Assembly (NCBI RefSeq): GCF_015710575.1
Contig: NZ_CP065373.1
Span: forward strand, 4,588,001-4,652,000
Source: Mycolicibacterium mengxianglii
Lineage (GTDB): Bacteria; Actinomycetota; Actinomycetes; Mycobacteriales; Mycobacteriaceae
DNA: 64,000 nucleotides
Direction: 5' to 3'
Shown: positions 38,098 through 45,547 of the stretch, piece by piece
Numbering within the stretch: position 1 is the first letter of the stretch
Layout of the letters: each line of letters opens with the position of its first letter
Notes under the pieces: model-generated
The model's database searches: none
What the model was told of the DNA's origin: nothing
Seen by the model: only the letters and a program-made list of their open reading frames with translations
Position numbers and translations under genes: made by a program

Positions 38098-38534
38098 GAC
38101 CAGTTCTCCCCTCGGGCCTTCCACGCCGGGGTGACGTGCTCCGGCATTCCGTCCTCAGCGGGGTACTGCTCCAACCGCATCGCGAAGATCTCCGCCTGGG
38201 CGGCCTGTTCGTCGGTGAACACCCGGTCGTCGATGAATTTGGGGGGCACGCCGCGAACCGCGGACATCCGGGCGATCCGCCACTCCTGCTCGGGCTTGGT
38301 GCAGATGATGACGAACTTGCCGCCGAAGGCGCCGGCCGGCTGCATCCGCATCCGGGTCAGCACCCGGTCGAGTTGCATATCGTCCTGGATGCCGCCGTGC
38401 GCGCCGATGGCGGTGCCCGGCCGCTCGGTACGGACCACGGAGAAACCCGGCACTCCGTGGAAGTCCTCGACGCTCGCCTCGACCGCCGCGCGCATCTTCT
38501 GTCGGGTGGCGTCGTCCTGGGGTATCGGGATCAT
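38094..38534 (-). CDS. dmfA1: N,N-dimethylformamidase-like small subunit
   Basis: The 146-residue protein matches the small subunit of dimethylformamidase in size (about 132 in Paracoccus) and position immediately upstream of the large subunit. It is mainly alpha-helical, with ATRQKMRAAVEASVEDFHGVPGF, a GGKFVIICTKPEQEWRIARM strand and a FTDEQAAQAEIFAMRLEQYP helix. It is the first gene of the minus-strand run. A TAGCGT box lies six bases before the ATG, suggesting leaderless transcription, and a GCAAAT/ATTTGC repeat lies about 40 bp upstream. Confidence 0.8.
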   Translation of the reverse strand: MIPIPQDDATRQKMRAAVEASVEDFHGVPGFSVVRTERPGTAIGAHGGIQDDMQLDRVLTRMRMQPAGAFGGKFVIICTKPEQEWRIARMSAVRGVPPKFIDDRVFTDEQAAQAEIFAMRLEQYPAEDGMPEHVTPAWKARGENWS

Positions 38535-38573
38535 TCACTCACGCTATGGAGTCCCCGGGGCCGGCACCATCGG

Positions 38574-38592
38574 GCAAATGACGGATATTTGC
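38574..38592. promoter_or_regulatory. Inverted repeat upstream of dmfA1, candidate operator
   Basis: GCAAAT (38574-38579) and ATTTGC (38587-38592) are exact reverse complements separated by seven bases. The repeat lies 40-58 bp upstream of the dmfA1 start, near the expected -35, a position suited to an activator or repressor such as the LuxR protein of the locus. Confidence 0.45.
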
Positions 38593-38766
38593 GCGAATGT
38601 GCCTGCAGGACCGCCGTTTACGAAACCTCGCCGAAACATCCACATCGGTACGGGTCCGCCCGGTTCGACGAGGTGACCGAGGATGCCCAGCTGGTAGCCC
38701 GAACCGGGGTGGCCTCCGGGCGCCCGTTCCACGGGACGTCGACGATGGCCTCTGACCAGCGCACAA

Positions 38767-38802
38767 CAGAAAAGCCCCGGCCGGTGGGCCGGGGCTTTTC
38801 TG
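38767..38802. terminator. Terminator downstream of tRNA-Ala
   Basis: A perfect 16-bp stem (38767-38782 with 38787-38802) containing AAAAGCCCCGGCC and GGCCGGGGCTTTT around a GGTG loop lies 12 bp past the 3' end of the tRNA gene. The T stretches suit termination on both strands, and it insulates the tRNA from the dmf locus. Confidence 0.88.
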
Positions 38803-38814
38803 TCTCTTCAAGGG

Positions 38815-38887
38815 TGGAGCTAAGGGGATTCGAACCCCTGACCTCCTCGATGCGAACGAGGCGCGCTACCAACTGCGCCATAGCCCC
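38815..38887 (-). tRNA. tRNA-Ala, anticodon CGC
   Basis: The 73-nt minus-strand sequence folds as a cloverleaf: acceptor GGGGCTA/TAGCTCC, a D arm, anticodon stem CCTCG/CGAGG with loop TTCGCAT (anticodon CGC, reading GCG), T arm AGGGGTTCGAATCCCCT and discriminator A. The 3' CCA is not encoded. The dmf-amidase-urease locus begins on its 3' side. Confidence 0.96.
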
Positions 38888-38952
38888 TTGACCGCTAGCA
38901 GGCTATCAGTCAGAACACGCGAACCAGAAACCGGCTTGTCGCGGGGTTGTTG

Positions 38953-40008
38953 TCACTGCCCCGCGGCCTTGGGCAGGTCGTATTCGCGGGCGAACGGTAC
39001 GTACTCCAGATGCTCGAAGACGGGATCCTCGTCGTCGATCTCCAGCACGGCCGCGCCGGGACGCCGCAGCCGTGCCGGGACGACGTTGAGCTCGTGATCC
39101 ACGGTGTTCTCCACGCCCAGGCGTGAGCGCGCCATCCGCTGCATGCGGCGGCGGCGCAGCCGCTCCTCGATGCGTGTCTGGCGGCGCAGATACGCCAGGT
39201 ACAACAGGGTGATGGCACCGATGGTGGCGCAGAGGTACCACATCGTCGTCGACCACAGATACGCCGCGGCCCCCGAAGCGAGCAGCAGTACGGCCATCGT
39301 CATCAGTGTCCGCTTGCGGAACTGGTACTTGCGTGCGCTGACAGCCGCCGCGGTCTTCGACTCGTAGCGGCGGGTGCGGGACGCGGCCGGGGTTGCGGTG
39401 GTCGGCGGGTCGGCTTCGGCTTCCAGGCCGGAGGTGTCGTCGATGTACTCGTACTCGTCGTCGGCCATGGCGGCCTCGGAATCGTCCGCCTCTGCCACGG
39501 GCTCGGCGTCATGCTCGGCCACGGGCTCGTCCTGCGCGGCCGCCGGCTGCTCGAACTCCAGCGGCAGCTCTTCCGCCTGCTCGGGATCCGGTGTCGAAAC
39601 CTTTTCCGGGCGAACCACTTTGGCGACCGGAAGTGCGCCCGAGTCCATGTCGACCACGTCGACGTCGAGGTATTCGGACTCGACTTCTTCAGCGACGGAG
39701 GTCACGACGACGACGGCACGGCCCCGTAACGGTTTGCCGGTGACGACCACCGGCCCGGTCTCGTCCTCGTCGTAGTCCTCGAGTTCGTCCTCGGGCCGCC
39801 ACTCGGGGTCGGTGCGGTGGCCGGCGGCGGGCTTGCCACGCCTGATCAACCGCGCGGCGCGGCCGCCGCTGTTGAGGACGCGGGTGGCCAGGGCGACATC
39901 ACTGGTTCGCCGCACGGTGTCACGCCTGTTGATGAGCATGGGCACCAGCACGAACAGCCAGAGCACAACGAGTGAAATCCAGAGCAATGACTGGGGGATG
40001 CTTGGCAT
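38953..40008 (-). CDS. glpR: Membrane cell-division protein, Glp receptor (GlpR/SepX)
   Basis: GlpR anchors the gephyrin-like protein Glp to the membrane at division sites. The 351-residue protein has an N-terminal membrane helix (SLLWISLVVLWLFVLVPMLI), a long acidic cytosolic region rich in Glu/Asp (about 70-230), two further membrane helices (TLMTMAVLLLASGAAAYLW, YLCATIGAITLLYLAYL) and a basic, then acidic, C-terminal tail. ATG 40008 is chosen because the preceding open frame lacks similarity. The gene lies near glp and rimJ, as in other actinobacteria (Rv0996). Confidence 0.85.
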   Translation of the reverse strand: MPSIPQSLLWISLVVLWLFVLVPMLINRRDTVRRTSDVALATRVLNSGGRAARLIRRGKPAAGHRTDPEWRPEDELEDYDEDETGPVVVTGKPLRGRAVVVVTSVAEEVESEYLDVDVVDMDSGALPVAKVVRPEKVSTPDPEQAEELPLEFEQPAAAQDEPVAEHDAEPVAEADDSEAAMADDEYEYIDDTSGLEAEADPPTTATPAASRTRRYESKTAAAVSARKYQFRKRTLMTMAVLLLASGAAAYLWSTTMWYLCATIGAITLLYLAYLRRQTRIEERLRRRRMQRMARSRLGVENTVDHELNVVPARLRRPGAAVLEIDDEDPVFEHLEYVPFAREYDLPKAAGQ

Positions 40009-40213
40009 GGTGGCCTGCTCCTTTCCCCTCCAGGCTAGGTCGACTGACCTGCGCAGCCAGGGTGGCGCGCCGAGGTCAATTACACACCTGTAATTCGCTG
40101 GTGACAAGCACCAACAGCCACATTCGTCACAGTAGTAACAGTTGGCCGCCTTTCAGCCCGCCAAATCAGACACCAGGTCCGTTAGCGGGCCCGTTTCCCG
40201 GCCGGGTGGGCGG

Positions 40214-40867
40214 CTACATCCACTGCGCGCGGCCCGCCCGCACCAGCGAGGAGGTCACCGAGCCGTGGATCTCTTCGACCGTCATCGCCACCAGCAGGTG
40301 GTCGCGCCAGGCACCGTCGACATCGAGGTAGCGCCGCAGCAGGCCCTCCTCGCGGAAGCCCGCTTTCGCCAGCACCTGCCGGCTCGCCGCATTCTCCGGC
40401 CGTACCGTGGCCTCGACGCGATGCAGCCGGACCGGGCCGAAGCAGTGATCCAGGCCCAGCGCCAGCGCACCGGTGGCCACCCCGCCGCCCGTCACCGCGC
40501 TGTGCACCCAGTAGCCGATCCACGCCGAACGCAGCGCGCCATGGGTGACGTTGCCGACGGTGAGCTGACCGGCGAACTGGCCGTCCAGTTCGATGACATA
40601 GGGCAGCATCCGCCCCCGGCGCGCCTCGCCACGTAATCCCGAGCACACCGTTGGCCACGCTGAAATCGAATGCCGCACAGGCCAATCCAGATCAGCGGTG
40701 GGCTCCCACGGCTCCAGGAACTGCCGGTCGGCGATCCGGATCCGGCTCCACGCGGCCGCGTCGCGCATCCGGATCGGGCGTAACCGGATCACCCCGGCGC
40801 GCACCCGCAGCGGCCCGGCGACCTCCGGCCACCCTGGGTGCAGGGAGTTCGACCGCCACAGGCTCAT
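40214..40867 (-). CDS. rimJ: GNAT-family N-acetyltransferase, RimJ-like
   Basis: RimJ-type enzymes acetylate N-termini or small metabolites using acetyl-CoA. The 217-residue protein has IRLRPIRMRDAAAWSRIR at the N-terminus and the acetyl-CoA-binding region VTGGGVATGALALGLDH, then HRVEATVRPENAASRQVLAKAGF, classic for the RimJ/RimL group. The start lies two bases downstream of the glp stop. The actual substrate is unknown; the symbol follows mycobacterial usage for Rv0995. Confidence 0.85.
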   Translation of the reverse strand: MSLWRSNSLHPGWPEVAGPLRVRAGVIRLRPIRMRDAAAWSRIRIADRQFLEPWEPTADLDWPVRHSISAWPTVCSGLRGEARRGRMLPYVIELDGQFAGQLTVGNVTHGALRSAWIGYWVHSAVTGGGVATGALALGLDHCFGPVRLHRVEATVRPENAASRQVLAKAGFREEGLLRRYLDVDGAWRDHLLVAMTVEEIHGSVTSSLVRAGRAQWM

Positions 40868-40869
40868 GC

Positions 40870-42147
40870 TCAGCCGCGCTGCGCCAGGAACGCGACGTCG
40901 ACGGTCTCCCCGGTGCGCAGCTGCTCGACCTCACTGGGCACCACCACCAGGCAGTTGGCCTCGGCCAGCGTCGCCAGCAGGTGTGACGACGAGCCCGGAG
41001 CCCCGCCGAGTGCCTGCACCAGGTACTCACCGGTGTCCTGATCGCGCATCAACTGACCGCGCAGAAAGCCCTTGCGTCCCGTGACCGACGAGATCGGTGA
41101 CAACGTGCGCGCCTGGACCACCCGACGCAACGGCTGGCGCTTGCCCAGCGAGAGCCGGATCAACGGCCGCACCATCACTTCGAACACCACCAGCGCGCTG
41201 ACGGGGTTGGCCGGTAACAGGAACACCGGCACCCCGTCGCGGCCCAACTGGCCGAATCCCTGGACCGAGCCGGGGTGCATCGCGATCCGGGTGACCTCCA
41301 TCTCACCGAGCTCGGACAGCACCGCCCGCACTCCCTCGGCGGCGGCTCCGCCCACCGCCCCGGCGATCACCACGATCTCGGCGCGGCTGAGTTGCCCTTC
41401 GACCACCTCGCGCAGCTTCTTGGGATCGCTGTCGACGATGCCGACACGATTGACCTCAGCGCCGGCGTCGCGACCGGCGGCCGCCAGCGCGTAGGAGTTC
41501 ACGTCGTACACCTGCCCGGTACCCGGGGACCGCGACACGTCGACCAACTCCCCGCCCACCGACAGCACCGACAGCCGCGGGCGCGGGTGCACCAACACCC
41601 GGTCCCGGCCGACCGCGGCCAACAACCCGACCTGGGCAGCGCCGACGATCGTGCCTGCGCGCACAGCGACGTCGCCGGGCTGCACGTCGTCGCCGGTGCG
41701 CCGCACATAAGCGCCCGAGCGCACCCCGCGCAGCACCCGTACCCGCGACTGCCCGCCATCGGTCCAGCGCAGTGGCAGCACCGCGTCGGCCAGGATGGGC
41801 ATCGGCGCACCGGTCTGCACTCGTGCGGCCTGGCGCGGCTGCAGTCGGCTCGGCGTCTTGGTGCCGGCCTCGATCGTCCCCATCACCGGCAGACTGATCT
41901 GACCACCGGCGATATCACCCTCGTCATCGGAGCCACCGACGCCGAGGACATCCACGCTCCGCACCGCATAACCGTCGATCGCGGCCTGGTCGAAGCCCGG
42001 CAGCGGACGCTCGGTCACCACCTCTTCGGCGCACATCAGCCCCTGCGCCTCGGCGATCGCCACTCGAACCGGACGCGGGGCCACGGCAGCTGCCTGCACC
42101 CGCGCCTGTTGCTCCTCCACCGAACGCACAATGCGCCTTTCTGCCAT
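40870..42147 (-). CDS. glp: Gephyrin/MoeA-like protein Glp
   Basis: The 425-residue protein has the MoeA architecture: domains I/II (about 1-170, with PLPGFDQAAIDGYAVRS), the MoCF domain (about 175-320, with VLSVGGELVD and VVIAGAVGGAAAEGV) and C-terminal domain IV. In Corynebacterium a MoeA homologue in this gene neighbourhood, Glp, acts in cell division with the GlpR receptor rather than in cofactor synthesis. The presence of glpR nearby supports that role here, but molybdate insertion (MoeA1) cannot be excluded. In MoeA the motif is usually GGxSxGxxD; here GAVGGAAAEG lacks the aspartate. Confidence 0.85.
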   Translation of the reverse strand: MAERRIVRSVEEQQARVQAAAVAPRPVRVAIAEAQGLMCAEEVVTERPLPGFDQAAIDGYAVRSVDVLGVGGSDDEGDIAGGQISLPVMGTIEAGTKTPSRLQPRQAARVQTGAPMPILADAVLPLRWTDGGQSRVRVLRGVRSGAYVRRTGDDVQPGDVAVRAGTIVGAAQVGLLAAVGRDRVLVHPRPRLSVLSVGGELVDVSRSPGTGQVYDVNSYALAAAGRDAGAEVNRVGIVDSDPKKLREVVEGQLSRAEIVVIAGAVGGAAAEGVRAVLSELGEMEVTRIAMHPGSVQGFGQLGRDGVPVFLLPANPVSALVVFEVMVRPLIRLSLGKRQPLRRVVQARTLSPISSVTGRKGFLRGQLMRDQDTGEYLVQALGGAPGSSSHLLATLAEANCLVVVPSEVEQLRTGETVDVAFLAQRG

Positions 42148-42193
42148 CGGCCCCCAGCTGGGTTTGGTCTGGAGTCAGGGGCCGACGCCAGCG

Positions 42194-43105
42194 CTACTGC
42201 TCGCCCAGCCCCAATCGCGCAACCAGCCAGCTGCGTAGTTCCGGGCCGTAATCATCGCGGTCCAAGGCAAAGTCAACCGCAGCCTTAAGGTAGCCGCCGG
42301 GATTTCCCAGGTCGTGTCGAGACCCCCGGTGCACTACGACATGGACCGGATGCCCGTCGGCGATCAGCAGGGCGATTGCGTCGGTGAGCTGGATTTCTCC
42401 GCCCACACCCTTGTCCACGCGACGCAGCGCATCGAAGATCGCGCGGTCCAGGACGTAGCGCCCGGCAGCGGCGTACAGCGACGGCGCATCCTCGGCCTTG
42501 GGCTTCTCCACCATGCCCAACACCTTCAGCACGTTGGGGTTCGCCGCATCGGGCACGGTCTCTACGTCGAAGACGCCGTAGGCGCTGATCTCGTCTTCGG
42601 GCACTTCGAAGGCACACAGCACGGAGCCACCCCGTTTGGCACGCACCTTCGACATGATCTCCAGCACGCCGGTGGGCAGTACCAGGTCGTCGGGCAGCAG
42701 CACCGCGACCGCGTCCTCGTCCGGGGCCAGCGTTGACTCGACGCAGCCGACGGCGTGACCGAGACCCAGTGGCTTGTGCTGGATCACCGACTCGACCTTG
42801 ATCAGCGCCGGCGCCCGACGGACCTTCTCCAGCATCGCTTTCTTGCCCCGGGCCTCCAGTCGGCCCTCGAGCACCAGATCCTCGACGAAGTGCGCGACCA
42901 CACTGTCCTTGCCTTCAGAGGTCACGATCACCAGGCGCTCGGCACCCGCCTCGGCAGCTTCGGCAGCAACCAGTTCGATGCCCGGAGTGTCGACTACCGG
43001 CAGCAACTCTTTGGGCACCGTCTTCGTGGCGGGCAGAAAGCGAGTTCCCATACCTGCTGCGGGCACAATCGCTGTGCGCGGAATCGGTACCTGAGGTGCG
43101 TTCAT
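42194..43105 (-). CDS. galU: UTP-glucose-1-phosphate uridylyltransferase
   Basis: GalU makes UDP-glucose for glycolipid, trehalose and cell-wall precursor synthesis. The 303-residue protein has the nucleotide-binding loop AAGMGTRFLPATKTVPKELL, ALIKVESVIQHKPLGLGHAV, LLPDDLVL and GGEIQLTDAIALL, all conserved. ATG 43105 is preferred over the GTG nine bases upstream. It heads a minus-strand unit galU-glp-rimJ-glpR and diverges from the cyclo-ligase gene. Confidence 0.95.
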   Translation of the reverse strand: MNAPQVPIPRTAIVPAAGMGTRFLPATKTVPKELLPVVDTPGIELVAAEAAEAGAERLVIVTSEGKDSVVAHFVEDLVLEGRLEARGKKAMLEKVRRAPALIKVESVIQHKPLGLGHAVGCVESTLAPDEDAVAVLLPDDLVLPTGVLEIMSKVRAKRGGSVLCAFEVPEDEISAYGVFDVETVPDAANPNVLKVLGMVEKPKAEDAPSLYAAAGRYVLDRAIFDALRRVDKGVGGEIQLTDAIALLIADGHPVHVVVHRGSRHDLGNPGGYLKAAVDFALDRDDYGPELRSWLVARLGLGEQ

Positions 43106-43180
43106 CGTTCCCACCCTAATCGGAAAGGCATTGTCGTACCGGCTGGCGGTCGGCGTGCGGTGCCTGCTAATTCTGGACCA

Positions 43181-43777
43181 GTGAGCGCAACGACAAAATC
43201 ACAGTTGCGTACGCAACTACTCGCCGCGCGCCGAGCGGTGCCCGACATTGTTCGCCAGGCAGAGGCGACGGCGCTCAAGACGCATGTCCTCGCGTTGGTG
43301 GAGCTGGCAGACACCATTTGCGCGTTTGTGCCGATGCGGTCAGAACCCGGATCGACGGAGTTGCTGGACGCCTTGGCCGAGGCCGGCGTCCGGGTGTTGC
43401 TGCCGATCACCCGGCCCGCCCGCGACGGCGCACCCACGCCGCTGGCGTGGGGTGTCTACACCCCGGGCGACCTGGTGCCCGCAGCCTTCGGGATCCTCGA
43501 ACCCGCAGGTGACACCCTCCCCCCGGCTACCGTCGCGCAGGCCGGGGTCGTGCTCGTGCCCGCGCTCGCCGTGGACCGCCGCGGCGTGCGACTGGGCCGC
43601 GGGGCCGGCTACTACGACAGGTCCCTGCCGCTGCGAAACCCGGTTGCCAGGCTGATTGCCGTCGTCCGCGACACCGAACTGGTTGACGAACTGCCCGCCG
43701 AACCCCACGATGTGCCGATGACGGACGCCCTGACTCCCGGGTTGGGCCTGGTGCGGCTGGGGGCCACCGGGGAATGA
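43181..43777 (+). CDS. 5-formyltetrahydrofolate cyclo-ligase
   Basis: This ATP-dependent enzyme returns 5-formyl-THF to the active folate pool as 5,10-methenyl-THF. The protein (198 residues) has KSQLRTQLLAARRAVP at the N-terminus, FVPMRSEPGSTELLDAL, VPALAVDRRGVRLGRGAGYYDRSL and an ending NVPMTD-like segment DVPMTDAL. GTG 43181 is used: similarity starts there, whereas the open frame upstream overlaps galU on the other strand. A distinct CIRCE-controlled gene follows. Confidence 0.92.
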   Translation: MSATTKSQLRTQLLAARRAVPDIVRQAEATALKTHVLALVELADTICAFVPMRSEPGSTELLDALAEAGVRVLLPITRPARDGAPTPLAWGVYTPGDLVPAAFGILEPAGDTLPPATVAQAGVVLVPALAVDRRGVRLGRGAGYYDRSLPLRNPVARLIAVVRDTELVDELPAEPHDVPMTDALTPGLGLVRLGATGE

Positions 43778-43796
43778 CGGGGACCGAATAGCGGTT

Positions 43797-43823
43797 CTAG
43801 CACTTGGCACGATAGAGTGCTAA
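43797..43823. promoter_or_regulatory. CIRCE element (HrcA operator) upstream of ruc
   Basis: CTAGCACTT (43797-43805), nine bases and GAGTGCTAA (43815-43823) match the CIRCE consensus TTAGCACTC-N9-GAGTGCTAA at 16 of 18 arm positions. The element overlaps a TAGAGT -10-like box and lies 27 bp before the ruc start, so heat-inducible repression by HrcA is expected. Confidence 0.82.
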
Positions 43824-43850
43824 CAAATTCTGAACTTCCCGGAGGTTTTG

Positions 43851-44228
43851 GTGCCGACCTACAGCTACGCATGTACCGAGTGCGGCGACCGTTTCGACGC
43901 GGTGCAGACCTTCTCCGACGACGCGTTGACCACCTGCACCAAGTGCAACGGCCGGTTGCGCAAGTTGTTCAACTCCGTTGGTGTGGTCTTCAAGGGCAGC
44001 GGCTTCTACCGCACGGACAGCCGCGAAAGCAGCAAGAGTTCCTCGAGCGCCTCGTCTTCGTCGTCGAGCTCGGAATCCAGCTCGGGTGAAAAGTCCTCGG
44101 GTTCAAGCGACAAGGGCTCAAGCGATAAGGGCTCAAGCGATAAGGGCTCAAGCGACAAGGGTTCCAGCGACAAGGGCTCGGCCGACAAGAAGTCGACTCC
44201 TGCGGCTCCGGCAGCAGCGTCGAGCTAG
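43851..44228 (+). CDS. ruc: Zinc-ribbon redox-regulated chaperone Ruc (FmdB family)
   Basis: Ruc (Rv0991c) is a small chaperone that prevents aggregation when oxidised and cooperates with DnaK. The 125-residue protein has an N-terminal FmdB zinc ribbon with cysteines in CTEC and CTKC (residues 8-33), then VVFKGSGFYRTDSR and a long disordered Ser/Lys/Asp-rich tail built of GSSDK repeats. GTG 43851 follows a CGGAGG ribbon-binding site (Shine-Dalgarno) at 43840-43845. The CIRCE element upstream fits known HrcA control of this gene. The SAF-domain gene downstream matches Rv0990c. Confidence 0.88.
   Translation: MPTYSYACTECGDRFDAVQTFSDDALTTCTKCNGRLRKLFNSVGVVFKGSGFYRTDSRESSKSSSSASSSSSSSESSSGEKSSGSSDKGSSDKGSSDKGSSDKGSSDKGSADKKSTPAAPAAASS
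44100..44189 (+). repeat. Six 15-bp tandem repeats coding GSSDK
   Basis: Units start at 44100, 44115, 44130, 44145, 44160 and 44175, each variant of GGCTCAAGCGACAAG; the last codes GSADK. They lie in the disordered tail of ruc and keep the frame, so copy number may vary between strains. Confidence 0.92.
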
Positions 44229-44301
44229 ACACAACCCACTTATCCACAGCCCCCGCGTCGTGTGAGCACGGGGCCCGCGGGCAACTCCCTACCGTGTCGC
44301 C

Positions 44302-44970
44302 ATGGGACACGGCCGCGCGGAATCTGTTGACCCCACCCTCGCGACGCGGATTCGCCATGTGTTGCAACCCGATTGGGTGCATTCCATCCGGGCCAGGCGC
44401 ATCGCAGCCGGGGTGCTCGTCCTACTCGCCGGCGCGGCGGCGGTGCGTCCTGATCCGGCCGACGCACACACCGCAACGGTGGTTGCCATCAAGGACCTGA
44501 CCCCGGGTGTGGTGCTGACCGCATCCGATGTGCACACCGAAAGCCGCTTGACGGCAACACTTCCCGAGGGTGCGCAGACACAACTCGACGCTGTGGTCGG
44601 CGCGACGCCGGCCGGTCCGGTGCGTCGCGGCGAGATACTGACCGATGTTCGGCTGCTGGGCCCGCGACTGACCGAGGCCGCTGCCGGGCCGGACGCGCGC
44701 GTGGTGCCCCTGCAGTTGGCGCAAAGCGCTGTGCTCGACGTGGTGCGCGAAGGTGACGTGGTCGATATCGTCGCCGCCCCGCAATCAGACCCCGACCCCG
44801 CCGCAGCTCCCCGAGTGGTCGCCACCGACGCCGTGGTGGTGCTGGTGTCGGCGGAACGCGGTGGCATCGGCGCCGGGGACCGCGTCGTCCTGGTCGCGCT
44901 GCCGGCGGCCTCGGCTACCGCTGTTGCGGCAGCGACCCTGGTTCATACTCTGACGCTGACCCTGCATTGA
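44302..44970 (+). CDS. SAF-domain (CpaB/FlgA-like) exported or membrane protein
   Basis: The 222-residue protein has a cytosolic basic N-terminus, one membrane segment (IAAGVLVLLAGAAAVRP, about 34-50) and a SAF domain (about 58-125: IKDLTPGVVLTASDVHTESRL, VRRGEILTDVRLLG), followed by a beta-rich region. SAF domains of this kind occur in pilus assembly protein CpaB and FlgA. The corresponding M. tuberculosis gene is Rv0990c, which follows ruc. Whether it supports pilus assembly is unknown; no other pilus gene is nearby. Confidence 0.7.
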   Translation: MGHGRAESVDPTLATRIRHVLQPDWVHSIRARRIAAGVLVLLAGAAAVRPDPADAHTATVVAIKDLTPGVVLTASDVHTESRLTATLPEGAQTQLDAVVGATPAGPVRRGEILTDVRLLGPRLTEAAAGPDARVVPLQLAQSAVLDVVREGDVVDIVAAPQSDPDPAAAPRVVATDAVVVLVSAERGGIGAGDRVVLVALPAASATAVAAATLVHTLTLTLH

Positions 44971-45022
44971 CGACTAACGTCGAAATCCTGACGTACACCT
45001 ATGGGGAGGAAGGTTCGTTGTC

Positions 45023-45484
45023 ATGCTGAAAGGGTTCAAAGAATTCATTGCGCGCGGGAACATCGTCGACCTGTCGGTGGCCGTCGTCATCGGCACGGCG
45101 TTCACCGGACTGGTCACCGCGTTCACTCAGAACGTCGTGCAACCACTGATCGACAGAATCGGCGCGGGACCGGACAAGGAGTACGGCATCCTGCAGATTC
45201 CGCTCGGGGGAGGTCAGTTCGTCGATCTGAATGCGGTGCTGTCCGCCGCGATCAACTTCGTCCTGGTGGCGGCGGTGGTGTATTTCGTCATCGTGCTGCC
45301 CTACAAGAAACTGCGGGAGCGCGGTCAGGTCGAGCAGGCACAAGACACTGAGCTGAGCATCATGACCGAGATCCGCGACATCCTCTACGACGCGAACGGC
45401 GGCACCCCCGGAAAGCACGTAACGGGCCCGGGAACCGGACCCTCTCCGGACACCGCCGAGACCACCAGCGGCGACAGAAACTAG
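45023..45484 (+). CDS. mscL: Large-conductance mechanosensitive channel
   Basis: MscL is a pentameric membrane valve that opens under extreme turgor to release solutes. The 153-residue protein has the N-terminal amphipathic helix [21 protein letters not shown] leading into TM1 with the pore-lining [14 protein letters not shown], a periplasmic loop, TM2 ([17 protein letters not shown]) and a cytosolic helix bundle. A GGAGGAAGG ribosome-binding site precedes the ATG. A strong terminator follows. Confidence 0.95.
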   Translation: MLKGFKEFIARGNIVDLSVAVVIGTAFTGLVTAFTQNVVQPLIDRIGAGPDKEYGILQIPLGGGQFVDLNAVLSAAINFVLVAAVVYFVIVLPYKKLRERGQVEQAQDTELSIMTEIRDILYDANGGTPGKHVTGPGTGPSPDTAETTSGDRN

Positions 45485-45496
45485 GCAATAACAACA

Positions 45497-45529
45497 AAAT
45501 GCCCCCGGCACCTGGTGCCGGGGGCATTT
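45497..45529. terminator. Terminator downstream of mscL
   Basis: AAATGCCCCCGGCA and TGCCGGGGGCATTT form a 14-bp perfect stem with a CCTGG loop, flanked by A and T runs, so it can serve both mscL and the convergent secreted-protein gene. Confidence 0.88.
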
Positions 45530-45547
45530 CGTCAGAGCTTCAGACGA

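Noticed and set aside
38953..40107. Longer glpR frame starting at 40107
   Set aside because: The extra 33 codons lack similarity; the membrane anchor follows directly after ATG 40008.
44006..44188. Minus-strand frame of repeated Leu-Ser-Leu-Glu-Pro units
   Set aside because: It is the antisense reading of the GSSDK repeats in ruc and has no ribosome-binding site.
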